A stretch of 64,000 nucleotides of DNA from Babylonia areolata (lineage: Eukaryota > Mollusca > Gastropoda > Neogastropoda > Buccinidae): positions 82,903,674 to 82,967,673 of the forward strand of contig NC_134876.1 of assembly GCF_041734735.1 (NCBI RefSeq). The letters are read 5' to 3'. How positions within the stretch are numbered: position 1 is the first letter of the stretch; every line of letters begins with the position of its first letter. The notes under the pieces are model-generated. The model was given only the letters and a program-made list of their open reading frames with translations, did no database searches and was not told the DNA's origin. Positions 32,115 to 44,460 of this stretch are shown piece after piece. Made by a program: the position numbers and the translations under genes.

Positions 32115-34290
32115 ACTCAGACCACTGATCGAACACTGCTTTGTCTCCCTCCCTCAGTCCTTCCATCTTGTACTGGCCATCACACCTGGTCATTTTGCAT
32201 CTTTTTGTACAATGACAGTCACATCTTGTGTTAAAACACTATCATGCCTCGTCATAAAATGACGATCAGATTGGTTTTGAAAGGACTGCCACATCTTGGC
32301 CATTTTCTATGTGTCCCAACTGAGTTTTTGGATTAAAACATTTGTAATTTTGGAATGACTGCCAGACTCTTATTGAATAACTGACATCCACACAATAACA
32401 GCTTCAGCATTGTGTTTCCTCTTCTCTTACTTGCTGACATGTCTGTCTTCTTGATTCCTGATGATGATGGATACTGCTAACAGTGGACCCTCTGGTTGAA
32501 TGTATCAAAGACAATGAAACCACTCACAGGCTTGTCAGGAGTCCTCACATTCACTGAAACATCAGCCCTATGCTTTACAGAGAGCGACTACTCAGAAAAT
32601 CATGCAATGATTCTGTGTTGTAATTTTTTTTCGACCACAGTGAGTTCCTTGGGATGTAGTTTCAGATGTGTGAAAAATGAAGTTTTTGTTTGCTATTCCT
32701 TGTTGGAAAAGTTAGCAACAGAGAATGAGTGCTGTTGTTCTGATGTGTCTTGCCTGTCATGCACAGGTCAACATACCCAAGCTGTGATATTAGTAAAGTG
32801 AAACTCTGACATCTATGTATATAATAATTATGAACTGTGATATCCATGTCATGAATTGGGTTGTTTCACCAGCATCACACAGCTCCCTGAAGCATCAGAA
32901 TTGTCCTAAATGAGAGAGAAATAAGTGCCCATAGATTTCTGTGCCTGGGTGGGAATGGAAGGCCTGGGACAGACCAGCGAGGTGTACCCAATGCTTGTGC
33001 GAAGACTTTGGGTGTCAGAATGAGAATAACATCATTCTACCCACAAGATCCCACCACACATTTTTCTTTTTCTTTTCAAACAAAATTTTCCTTGCTTGCT
33101 TTGCTGCTATGACAACCAACTTTTTATTTTGTTTTATAAATCCAAATTTTCTTCACAGTTTTTGTTTGTCATCATTTCCTTTCCAAACATCCACTTACCT
33201 TGTGAATGGTGAAGTACAATTTCTGCAAGTCTGTCTTTTCTCGCCTTCTGTTGTTTGTTGTTTTTATTTTCACATCTGTGATTAAAGGACTAGTGCAGGA
33301 TGCTGGCAGGCCAGAGGAAAGAAAGGGAACAAAGACTCCAAAGGCTGACAGTTGTTGACCATTACTGTATTGTTTGGGAGATAGAATCTTGTCACAGAGC
33401 TAGCGTTGTTCATATATATGTTTTGTGCCTCAGAAAGAAGGGGAAAATCACTCACTTGACACAGAAATATAGTGCTATCTGTACTGTGACTTTTTACTGT
33501 CCTCACAACACAGTCTGTACCATTCATTTATACAGCACTCTGAAAGTGTACAAAAGAATTGTGGGAAATTTGTTGGCTGTGTTTCAGAGGTAGGGGAGAT
33601 CACTGTATGTCAGAGGGGAGATTACTGTGTGCCAGGACAGGAAGTGTGTTGGTGAGATCACAGTGTGTCTGTCAGGACAGGAAGTGTGAAGGGGGGATCA
33701 CAGTGTGTCGGGACAGAAAGGCAGTTTGAACAGTGTGCTAGAACAGAAACGTGTTAGTCAGCACAGGCATCATGGCATTTACCAATTGTTGGGAGGGGGC
33801 CAAAGTTAGAGATTAGGAGATAACACCAAAGGGGATTAGAGGTAAGTGAGCAACACCAAGGGGGCGCAGAGATCAGCAGAGAAACACCAAGGGGGCTAGA
33901 AAGCTCAACAATCAAAGCAAGTCATCTGAGATCAATCTGTAGAATCCTGTTTGTTTAGGAGGGATACGTACTACAAAAATGAGAACACATGGAAACCAAA
34001 AGGCTTCATTTTGTGCTATAATTCAGCCAATGTAAAGACATTTATTCAGTCAGACAGCTGTTATATTTCTGTGCCACCTGACAACCAGTGATTGTCACAT
34101 TGGGAGTTGTCAGGGGAAAAAAAGTCAGTCAGCCATCACAGCCATGGTCATTAGGGCCAAGGAACAGGATACCAGCTCTGTTTTCATATAAAACTGGAAG
34201 GTGGTTTTCTTTGAGAAAAAATCGTATGTGGTATTAAGGCACATGAAAAGTGTATTATTTCAGAATATGAATAAAAGTGTATGATGTTCA
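32115..34290 (+). other. DNAI2 3' UTR and downstream sequence
   Basis: Non-coding sequence after the DNAI2 stop codon. The first clear AATAAA is at 34,270-34,275, followed by GT-rich sequence, so the 3' UTR may be about 2.1 kb. A short degenerate array of 'gtgtgtcaggacaggaag' units lies at 33,590-33,760 and an 'aacaccaagggggc' array at 33,820-33,900. Confidence 0.35.
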
Positions 34291-34316
34291 TTGGTTTTGT
34301 TATCTGTGTGAGAGAG

Positions 34317-34347
<31 letters not shown>

Positions 34348-34394
34348 ATGTGTGTGTGTAAGAATTAATGACATGTTTTCAGCAACAATAAAAA

Positions 34395-34805
34395 ACAAAA
34401 CAAAAAATCTTCTTCAAATTAAAACTGTCAAATCTGCTACCTAGAGTTAGGCAGAATAAGCCTCAAGATGCAACAAAAACCCTTATCTGTTCCCTAGTCC
34501 TACCTAGGCTTGACTACTGTGATTCCTTGCTCGCTGGATGCCCCAACTTGTTATCCTGACTTCAGAGAGTCCAATACCATGCTGCACAACTTGTCTTGCG
34601 TTCTCCCAAATCTGCTTATATTACTCCTATCCTTCATTCCCTCCACTGGTTACCTATTTAGAAAAGAACAGATTACAAACTCTCTCTCTGTGCTACAAAT
34701 TCATGAATGGCATGGCTCCTTCTTACTTTTCTGAGCTTCTGCATCATTACTCTCCATCTTGCCAGCTCCGGTCATCATCCCTCCTACATCTTGTGTGGAA
34801 TGGGT
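34395..34805 (+). mobile_element. LINE RT C-terminal fragment
   Basis: Encodes, in shifting frames, LVLPRLDYCDSLLAGCPN, LQRVQYHAAQLVLR, ITPILHSLHWLPI and YKFMNGMAPSYFSELL, the conserved thumb/tail region of CR1/L2/jockey-type LINEs. Truncated at both ends. Confidence 0.85.
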
Positions 34806-35027
34806 TTTGTGAGATGGAGTTGGAGTGGAGGGATTTGTGAGTACAGGTGTACTTGTGTGTTTTTAGTGTGCATATGTCATTGTGTTTTTCATAGTAAACG
34901 CCCAGGGCTTTAGTATCATTAGATTGGGTGTACCAAATGTCCTTTTATTGTTATTAATTTTTTTTTTTTTTAAAGCACATATACTTTTTTATCATTAAGC
35001 TGGTGATTGTGACATATAAAAAGAGAA

Positions 35028-35115
35028 AGAACAAGGGTGGTGCTGCACTGCACTCTCCCTAGGGAGATCAACCCTAATTTCACACACAGCCATAGGTTGT
35101 GACAGAAAGTATTAC
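35028..35115 (+). mobile_element. Fragment of SINE type 2 (3' end)
   Basis: gggtggtgctgcactgcact, ctccctagggaga and aatttcacacacag match the 3' portion of the SINE at 58,003-58,396. Confidence 0.6.
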
Positions 35116-35119
35116 ATTT

Positions 35120-36100
35120 CCTTTTACTGCATATGATTTATACTGCTGTTGAGCAGTGAGGGTTTCTGCTCATACAAAATACTGTATTCACACTATGGTA
35201 ACCCAGCTGTTTCACCAGACTTTTCCATCTCTGAAAAGAAGTTTTTCAAGACTTGTGCAACAGTCCTGGAAACCAGTCCCCCCACCCCCCCTCTGTCACC
35301 CCACCCCCCACCCCCAACAGATTCATATCAATCAAGTAATCCTGACCAATCAATCAGTCAATCCATAAACAATCACATGTGTTCTGAAGCATTTCAGATT
35401 TTTTTTTCCAAATATTTATTATGAAGCAAACAGTACAACCAAACACAGGCCTGTAACAGTGTACACTGGACAGGTAAACACACAGATGTGTCTGTACAGA
35501 CTACTTGTCAGTTTTGGTCTTCACAACAATGCACCACATGCTGCAGGAACTATACATCAACTTCCCTCATTCTCAAAACTGTCAACTGGCAGTGAACTTC
35601 ACCAAACTGCAGGGATGTTTCAACATATACACCATGAAAACAACATTTATAATGGATTACAAGTGCAAAGCACACTCACCCCTCTCCTCTTTTAAGGAAT
35701 CTGAATATTTCCTCATCAGCAACATAGTAATGGCAACAGCAACAAAAACAAAGAAAATTACAAAAAATACCACACACAAAGTTTCCATATGTGCAGTGTA
35801 CAGAAAGAGCAGCAGTGGCAGTGTGAAATGGGATTCCCCCCCACCCCCACCCCTCCTTCCCAAGTCATTAAAAAATAAAAAATTTTTTTTTTCATTGTAA
35901 AAAAAAAAAAAAAAAAAGAGAAGAAAGATCACATATGCAGACCTGTATCTGGTTAAATGCATTAGCCTTCATTGCACATAAATAGGACATTTATACCTTA
36001 CTGTCTGTGTACCTTTACCACCTCTGCCATCACTGCCACTGCTCACAGTCAACAGAAACTTAACAATGATACTGATAGGATCAGGGAGATAGGGATGTAC
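35120..36100. other. Intergenic sequence with poly-C, poly-T and poly-A tracts
   Basis: C-rich tract at 35,278-35,318, poly-A run at 35,899-35,917. No recognisable coding sequence or element. Confidence 0.5.
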
Positions 36101-36853
36101 AAGGTCACAATACTTACTGGAGTTGTGCAAATGCTTTATGACACAAGACATGGTGATAGTGTGCAGCAGAGAGACAGGAAACCACATCACTATGTGTGGA
36201 AACACCAAAAGGCACAGCGATAGTGTGGGGCAGAGAGACTGCAAGATACCAGATCACTATGCTCACTAATGTGCGGAAACACCTAAAGACACAAAGATAG
36301 TGTGGCTCAGAGAGAATGCAAGTTACCAGGTCGCTATACTCACTTATGTGTGGAAATACCTACAGATACAGTAACAGTGTGGAGCAGAGACAGAAGTTAC
36401 CAGGTCACTAAACTCACTGATGTGTGGAAACAACTTAAGACACTGTGATCGTGTGGAGCAGAGAGACTGGAAGTTGCCAGATCACTATGCTCACTGAGCT
36501 GTGGAAACACCTACAGATACAGTAACAGTGTGGAGCAGAGACAGAAGTTACCAGGTCACTAAGCTCACTGATGAGTGGAAACAACTTAAGACACTGTGAT
36601 CATGTGGAGCAGAGACAGAAGTTACCAGGTCACTAAGCTCACTGATGTGTGGAAACACCTAAAGACACAAGACACAGTGACGTTGTGGATCAGAGAGATT
36701 GGCTGGAAAAAAGTCACAATGCTCACTAAAATATGGAACACCTTACAACACAAGACACAGTGATACTGGGGATTAGAGAAACTGGATGGTATAAGGTCAC
36801 AATGTTCACAGATGTGTGGAAACATCTTAATACACAAGACACACTGGCTGTGC

Positions 36854-36891
<38 letters not shown>

Positions 36892-37240
36892 CGTACTTGG
36901 TCACAATAGTGCTGTATGAAAACACCTTATGACACAAGACACTGTAACAGTGAGGATCAGAGACGGAGGCATATGTCACAATGTTGACTGATGTGTAGAA
37001 ACACCAAAAGACACAAGACACACAGATAGCCAGGAACATGGAGATAAGAAGGTACGTGGCCATCATGCACACTGCTGTGTGATTAACACCTCAAGACACT
37101 AGCTACAATGACAATGAGGATAAGAGATATATGGAGGTACTAGATTAGATTTCACAGTGCTCATTGCTGCACGGAAAACTCACCATAAGACACAACAGCA
37201 GTGATAGTGAGGGTCAGAGAGATGGGGAGGTATCAGCTCA
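36100..37240. repeat. About 85-100-bp degenerate array
   Basis: Some twelve diverged units containing 'tgtgtggaaacacctaaagac' and 'gtggagcagagagactg...ttaccaggtcactaagctcac'. An AG microsatellite lies at 36,858-36,889. Confidence 0.8.
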
Positions 37241-37931
37241 TTCATACATACATATGCATAAAAACAGAATGGCAAACATGAGCATTAATGAGGGATTTTT
37301 TAAACCTACGCCCCTACCTCCACCCCCAGCACAAATCAGTTATTGGATTTAAAGGTTAAAATCCATAAATCAAGACACTTCTTGATGCTTCTTCCTTATG
37401 AAATATGTAGACACCAGGGCCTGGATTTATTATTCACTCTACCAAAAGCATATCATACATCATCCAGTCAACCCTTCAGGCTTGTAGTGCACCTTCCAGT
37501 TTTAAATCCTTGGATTTTCTATCAAGAGTTCCTTTCAGTCCCCTCTGGATTACTGTCCCTTGTTACTGGTTAACAATGGCCATGTCTGGTATTTTCGACA
37601 TATTTTACAGATTTCAAGAAAAAATTAGACTTTTACTGTAGTTTCTTTCCCCTTCAGTGGATGCTTATTAGTTTTTGAAAGACATGTTCTCAACAAGACA
37701 GAAGTCCCTGCCAATTTACATGGAGTTTCTCTTTGCTTAAATGAAAATGTTTCTGTCTGGTTAGAAGCCAGGAACAAGCAACACACAAACCCACTCTGCA
37801 CCGTGAAACAGCTATTGGTTGGAATGCATGCTAACATCCCCCCCCCCAATTCTATTGTTAAAAGTAAAATCAAAACTGTTTTTTTAGGCTTCTTCCAATT
37901 TCTATTAGAAACAGTCACACCAAAGCCTATT

Positions 37932-37973
<42 letters not shown>

Positions 37974-39140
37974 TTGTGTAGTTAAGAGTCATTCTGTGTG
38001 GTCTGTCCAGAATTTCTTTTTTTCTTTTCTTTTAACTGTGAACAAGAAATAGAATGTCATGCTGTCTTAAAGCTAACTTAACCAAAGGCTAATCTGGTAA
38101 CAAACCAGGAAAGAACAAGAAAATCTTGTGGATCCAGAGGCTTCATGAAATAAACCATTTTATCCAGAGCAATTATACCACTATAATTGGTATATGTGAA
38201 AAGAATTAGTTCTCCTCAGAGTTTAAAAAAATTTTGGTTATAAAAGACAAAGTGTTTTAAATGAAAATAAACTCGTTAAAGTTTAACACACACACACACA
38301 CACACACACATCAACATTCATATTTACATACATATATACATACAAACATGTATAAATACATACACACAACAACCATATTAAGAGTTATTTCATAAACTCA
38401 CTTTGTTCATTCATGTATGCATAAGCCAAAAAGTGGTGGCAGGTTCAAATGATGTTCAATTGGCTAAATGCCCTTTTGTAACAAATGTCAACACAACACC
38501 ATGCTATGCAAATAAAAAATGTTGGGCTTTAAAACTCACTAATTACATTCGGACAGCATGGCTGTACCCATTCAGCAAAGCTGATAGATCTTGTTATGGA
38601 ACTGCTCTGCATGCAGCCATTTAAGTGAATTTAGTATATCTAGCTCAATGACTGCTTTGTATACAGCCATGCTGCACCATTTGATAGATCTAGTCATTTG
38701 ACTGCTCTTCAGATAACCATGTTGTACCAATGCAGCAGAGTTGATAGATCTAGATCTAGATCTAGTTCACTGGCTGTTCTGCACATTGCCATGCTGTGCT
38801 CAAATGGACACAATACTGGAGCATTCTACAAACCTCAGTGACTGGTTTGAACAACAGCTACAAACATGTACAACACTTAGAGCACTACAAAAGTTCAAGT
38901 CTCTAACTTGAGCTATCTGTGACCTTGTTTGAATGCTGTCTAACAACAGTAAAACAACCAAGAGCTTTCCCAAGGTTTGTTAGTCTCTAACTAACCTTGT
39001 TTGAACAATGGATTACAACATTGTTTATGAGAACTTTCTGAAATTTCACAAAGTCTCAATAACCTTTATTGAAACAATGGACTGCAACACAAAGAGTGTT
39101 TCAACAGGTCTCCAAATACCTCAGTGACCTTGTTTGAACA
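37240..39140. other. Intergenic sequence without genes
   Basis: GT microsatellite at 37,934-37,972, CA microsatellite at 38,287-38,310. Part of a dispersed repeat at 37,990-38,170 (see 57,605). A short degenerate 'gctgtacc...gatagatctag' array at 38,560-38,800. Confidence 0.5.
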
Positions 39141-39144
39141 ATTA

Positions 39145-39310
39145 TTCTTCTCTATTAACTGTGTGAAGTGCCACTGGGGCACCACACAGATTGAAATCCT
39201 CCAGGTCTGTCAGTTGTGTGTCAAAGCCTGGGTCACTGTATTTGGTTTTCCCGTCCATTCTGCAATGTTGTCAGTCTGTTTTTTGTTGTTTTTCTTTTGT
39301 CTTCCTCTCT
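39145..39310 (+). repeat. Dispersed repeat copy B
   Basis: Second copy of the repeat at 1,380-1,565, in opposite orientation. It is directly followed by the 3' part of a LINE fragment on the minus strand. Sequence between the matching blocks has drifted, pointing to an old family. Confidence 0.65.
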
Positions 39311-39369
39311 CTTCCTTAAGTTTCTTGGGGAGCTGTTTTAGCAAGGACATTGGATCTACATAGCTATTC

Positions 39370-40240
39370 CTATGTTGTTTTCTAGACCGATATCAGCAAA
39401 TCTTCATATAGTGCAATCTCCTGCTTGATGGTGCGCTTGTTCTTTGGTGACGAGTTCAGTGTATCTGATCTTAAGTACATTGTGAAAACACCCCAGTTCC
39501 ATTGCCTGGATTCTCTTTATATATCCATGAGGGTCCATGCAGGAAGATGGAATATACCAGTACACACAGGAGCTTGATCCTGTGTTTCATGGAGATGTTG
39601 TCCTTCCATAGAGGTTTCAGTCTAAACAGTGCTGATGTAGTCTTTGCTACCCTTGAGAGGATTTCTGATTATCCCTTTTGATGCTGGATTCCAGAGAAGA
39701 GAACTGCTGAACAGCTCCTATCCCTGAACAATTATATCAACAATAACAGTGGTGCTGTGAATGGCCATCAACTTAAAGTCTTTTTGGCACTGAACAACAC
39801 AGCATATCTTGTCAGTTTCATCCAGTATTTTAACAACTTTGGTGTGTTCTTGCTCACTACTTGCCAGGCCATTGATGTCATCTATAAATCAAAGGTTCTT
39901 GATGGTTCTTCCTACAGTGCTGATTGTGCTGACACAATCTTCAAGTGCGTCAGTCATGATGTGTTCTATGAATATGTTGAATAGTATGGGAGACGCAAAG
40001 TATCCCTGATAATGAACTCCATCATAAGTATTAGAAAGTATGGAAGCACCCTTTGGAAGCATCAAACTGGTCAATTTGGAGTACAGTTGTTGGATGGTGT
40101 TGATAAGCTTTTGCACAATGTTAAATTTCTTTATTGTGGTTCATTATGCCTCTTGCCAGATGCCATTTAATGCCTTCTTAGTTTCCGTAATGGACTGCAA
40201 GAATACGAGCTTTCCAAAGTTCCCTAAATCTCCATATAAC
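39370..40240 (-). mobile_element. Decayed LINE, RT and tail fragments
   Basis: Read on the minus strand: INTIQQLYSKLTSLMLPKG, then SPILFNIFIEHIMTDALED, RTIKNLRFIDDINGLASSEQ (RT box FIDD for the usual FADD) and, in other frames, a tail with SALFRLKPLWKDNISMKHR and LLCVLVYSIFLHG. This is the endonuclease-RT type common in marine invertebrates, distinct from the CR1-like copies here. Internal sequence is missing between the RT and tail blocks, and there are several frame breaks. Confidence 0.85.
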
Positions 40241-40849
40241 CTTGTTTAAACAATGTATTTTAAGACCAAGAGCGCCTCAAAAGTTCCTGATGTCTCTCAA
40301 TCATTATTTCTTTTAACAATGACAATATATATGAATAAATGAAAACTCCAATTCCCAGTCCTTGAATGAACTTGTTGGGATAAGCGAAAGGATTATAAAT
40401 TGATGGTAACAGTCCATGGATGAAGAACTGAATATCATAAATGTACTGAAATAATGTCCAAGATGTTTGCATACTTGTGTGGAGTGGAGAGAGGTGAAGA
40501 GTGGATGGAAAATCAAAACATTTGTACTCATTCAGTGATCATGGTATGCAATGATTAAGTCATTCCAGACAAAATAGTACTTAACTGTAATAAAAGAGGA
40601 GTTTCATCTTTCAATTTTCCTCCCGAGAACTTTAGTTTATGTTGATGCAAACTGAGCTCAAGGAATATGTTTCTCCTTTATTCAAACAAGACATGGATAT
40701 CAAAAGCTACACAGTTTAAGTTTGTTCTTCCAGTTTTCTCTCCCTGAGCCTGAGACACACTACATGGTCAGAAACACAATAAACATGAAGAGACATTAAC
40801 AAGAAAAAACAAATCTCTATAGAAAGGACACAAACAACACATTCCCGTG

Positions 40850-41440
40850 CAAAAATAAGGGCACTAACATTACCAATGTATGATATACAGACACATGGTT
40901 ACAAAAGGGCACTAACACCGACAACATATATAGACAAACTATTACAAAACGAAATGGTACTACCAGTAACCATGTACATATAGACACATTATAACAACAG
41001 AATTGGCACTAACAATAGGAACATATATAGACACACTATCACAAAAGAAAGGGTATTGACAGTAACAACATACACTGATTCAGAAACATTATCACAAATG
41101 ACCAGCAACACACAAAATATTATGAAAGATAGGGCACTAACAACACACGGACACATTTTTACAAAATGACACACTAATAAGGGCGTGAACAGAAATAACG
41201 CACAGACACGCTAATACAAAAGAAAGGAAATTAACAGCAGCAATACACATACACAATGACACAAAAGACAGGACATAAACAGTACCTAACAACATATAGG
41301 CACACTGATGAAAAAAAAGGGCATTAACAGCAGTAATATAGAGACATGGAAATACAAAAGGAAATTAGCAATAAAAATACACAGACACAGTGACATGAAT
41401 AGAAAAGAGAGTAATTACAGTAAAACACCCAGACACATGA
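40850..41440. repeat. About 45-bp degenerate array, block 1
   Basis: Diverged units with 'acacactattacaaaagaaa' and 'gggcactaacagtaacaacat'. The same family resumes at 42,800. Confidence 0.75.
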
Positions 41441-41479
41441 ACTCTGAGTGAATGAATGCTGTAGTGTTCCAGTAGTAAG

Positions 41480-41887
41480 GAACAGTTTCAGTTGAAGAAA
41501 TGCTAGAGCGTTATAACCGACTGAAAATATTTATTTCCATGGGCTCTCTTGTGACTGGATTACCACAGGAGCAAACTTTAGCATCATCAGCAAGTCTAAG
41601 GTTGAATGGAAAGATTGATCGGGTGATCCAATGTGCAGTGTGTTGATATCAAGTCAGAGTCTGAGAGCACAAAGGCTCTGCTGCTTTCTTGTCAACAACG
41701 GCATCTCAAGCGAGCTCTTCTCAGTATGTTGCACCCAAAAGCAGACAACAAAGTCAGCGTTTTACCATTGCTGAAACCTAAACTGATAAAAATGCAAGGT
41801 TTGGACACTGAGGAGGTTGGTAAAGATGAAGAAGTCAGTGTTTCAAGTGATCAAAGGAATATGTCAGATGAATCCGACACTGACTAA
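41480..41887 (+). pseudogene. Orphan coding-like fragment with one frame break
   Basis: Frame 1 from about 41,485 reads VEEMLERYNRLKIFISMG, LVTGLPQEQTLASSASLR, LNGKIDRVIQC. Near 41,632 it hits a stop, while the next frame continues as CVDIKSESESTKALLLSC, QRHLKRALLSMLHPKADNK, VSVLPLLKPKLIKMQG and ends MSDESDTD with TAA at about 41,887. Composition is that of a normal soluble protein, not of the surrounding arrays. The family was not recognised. It could be a retrocopy or relic of a host gene, or exons of an unannotated gene; the frame break favours a pseudogene. Confidence 0.4.
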
Positions 41888-42572
41888 ACATCAGACAGTG
41901 AGTGGGGCTGGGATGGTGGGTGTTTACATAACACAATAGGAGAAAAAAGGGGCCACATTTTGTGACTGAAAATGAGGGTGTGTTTCCAAAGCTCTGTATT
42001 TATCAGCCGAGTGCCATACCTTCATTGACAATCTTTCAAATCTGTAAATGACTCACAGTTTACCCGTTTTACAACTTAAAAAGTATCAACATTTATACAT
42101 TAGTCCATGTATATATTGTCCCTTTTCCTGTATACTGTATTTCCATGGACGTAAAGTATATGAATGTGCTCTTTAATACTGAGGTAAAAAACTTCAGTAC
42201 TTTCTAACCAAGCATGCCATTAATCAGTTCTAAAAATTTCATTTTCTGATTTTGTATTTTGTATTTTTGTGTTTTTTTTTTTTCCTGTCTTTAAAAATGG
42301 GTCAGATATGGGGAAAATGAAGGGAGAAAACCTGCTGTCGCAAGTGAGTTTGTGCCAAGAACAGGCATTAACAGTAACAAAATGTAAACTCTATTACAAT
42401 AGAAAGGGCTCTAGTAACACACAGATGCAATACAAAAGACATAAAAATAGTTGCAATAAAGAGACACACTATTACTCAAGTGTGGGCATTAACACAACAG
42501 CAACAACATACACACACTACAAATTATAAAGAACACTTGCAAGACAGACATAATATAACAAAATAAACAGGA

Positions 42573-42804
42573 TTAACTCTCTTCATACGAACGGCGAAAG
42601 AGACGACGTTAACAGCGTTTCACCCCAATTACCACCATCAAAATATTGCAAGCAGAGGGCTCTTATACTGACGAGGTGAATGTTGACAAACGATACCACA
42701 ATTCTGACGACGGAAGCTAAAGGTTGGGTCATTGAGACACCCACTAGACATCCGAGGGGTCTGTGTAGAGGAGAAGAGAGGACTGGCCGTACTGAGTGAG
42801 TTAA
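42573..42804. mobile_element. TTAA-flanked MITE
   Basis: Bounded by TTAA on both sides, with inverted ends CTCTCTTCATACG and CTCACTCAGTACG; 232 bp, GC-richer than its surroundings, no coding capacity. TTAA target duplication suggests mobilisation by a piggyBac-type transposase. It lies in the degenerate 45-bp array. Confidence 0.7.
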
Positions 42805-43365
42805 CAGAAACAACTTAGGGACACAGTATTAAAAAGTAAACAGCATTAACAGTAACAATACAGACACACTATTACAAAAGGAAGAGTACAGTCACAACAC
42901 AGAGACAAATAGCATTAACAGTAGCAACAGAGACAAACTGTTACAAAAGAAAGAGCACAAAGAGTAACAACACAAAGACGCATTTATTCAAAAGGAAGAG
43001 CATAAAGAGTAAATAACAGACACACCATGACAAAAGGAAGTGCGCAAACAGTAACAATACAGAGACACACTGATGCAAAAGAAATAACATTAACAATAAC
43101 GACAGACACACCATTACAAAAGGAAGAGCACTGACAGTAACAATACAGAGCCAGTATTACATAACATCAAAATAAGAGTTCTAACAATAACAACACAGAG
43201 ACACACTATTACAAAGGAAAGAGCACTACAGTAACAACTGTTAAAGACACATTACTTGAAAAGGCAGAACATACAGTTACAATACAGACACACTATTACA
43301 AAAAAATGGGAACTAATAAGAACAATAAAGTAACAACAAGCAGCACTGACAGGAAGGGCACTACC
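42805..43365. repeat. About 45-bp degenerate array, block 2
   Basis: Continuation of the family at 40,850-41,440 ('acacactattacaaaaggaagagca...agtaacaatacagag'). Confidence 0.8.
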
Positions 43366-43689
43366 ATCATCATCTATTATTACAACTAGTAAGGCATTTA
43401 TAGGTTCTTAAAAGTATTATCAAAATGAGGTATAAGAAAAAATATCGATTGTGGAAACAAACACACACACACACACACACACACACAGAGAAATGAACAG
43501 GTGGTAAAGAAAAAAAACCTGACTGAAACTGCGATGCATGGTGACAAAGATTCAGCATGATGTATGACAGGACCAGTTTCAGGAAAGGTAGGCTGTTCTG
43601 GTGCTTCTTCAACCATGGTAAGAAAGAAGAAACAGAATAGACAGAACCAGAGATGAAAATGTGGCATGATGTTTGGAAAGTGCAGAACC

Positions 43690-44460
43690 AGTGATGACAG
43701 CAGACAATGGTAATCTTCTATTTAACACTTTATTCCAACACTTGGGATACAAGCAACCAACGTAGCTCAGTCAGAAGTGAAGTGATGTGGTATGCATTGA
43801 CAGTGTAATATCTTACACTTAACACTAAAGATTTTTTCTTAAGTGCAAGGCTATAGGCCCCATTACCTTTTACTGCTATTATGGCAGTGTTCATATCCAC
43901 TGTGTCTAGGGCTCAGCATAGGAAAGAGGGCCCTAATCATCTTCCACCATTTCAACCTTCCCCAACCAAAGTCAGGTGTCAGGTACCCATTCATACCTGG
44001 GTGGAGTGAGGTAAATGAGAGTAATGTACCTTTCCCCTTTCCAGGGACACAACACCATGCAAAAACAGGGGGCCTCGAACCCTGATCACTGGTGAACACT
44101 GGATCAAACGTCCAATGCTGAGCCAACTCTGCCAAAGCACCTCTCAACACTTAAATTACAGGCATCTAATACAGAAAAATGATGTGGTCTGTGATGAAAG
44201 CCAAACAGACAGTAGCAATCTTATATCTAACACTTGGGATACAGGCAATCAAATGCAACTCAACCAAAAGAGAAATGATGTGGTCTGTGATAACGAAACA
44301 ATGGCAATCTTCCATCTAACACCTGGGATACAGGCAATCAAATGCAACTCAACCAAAAGAGAAATGATGTGGTCTGTGATGATAGCAAAACTGAGAGTGG
44401 CAATCTTATGTCTTACATTTCGGATACAGATGGTCAATGCAGCTCAATCAGACAGTAAGT
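43690..44460. repeat. About 70-110-bp array interrupted by a SINE
   Basis: Units containing 'aatgatgtggtctgtgat', 'gcaatcttatatctaacact' and 'tgggatacaggcaatcaa'. Two units at 44,170-44,380 are nearly identical. The block is split by a SINE at 43,858-44,150. Confidence 0.85.
43858..44150 (-). mobile_element. tRNA-derived SINE, type 3
   Basis: On the minus strand: GCAGAGTTGGCTCAGCATTG (A-box region) and GATCAGGGTTCGAGGCCCC (B box), then a body with GCATGGTGTTGTGTCCCTGG and CCTCACTCCACCCAGG. A tRNA-headed SINE body widespread in molluscs, as far as I recall. Inserted in a tandem array. Confidence 0.8.
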
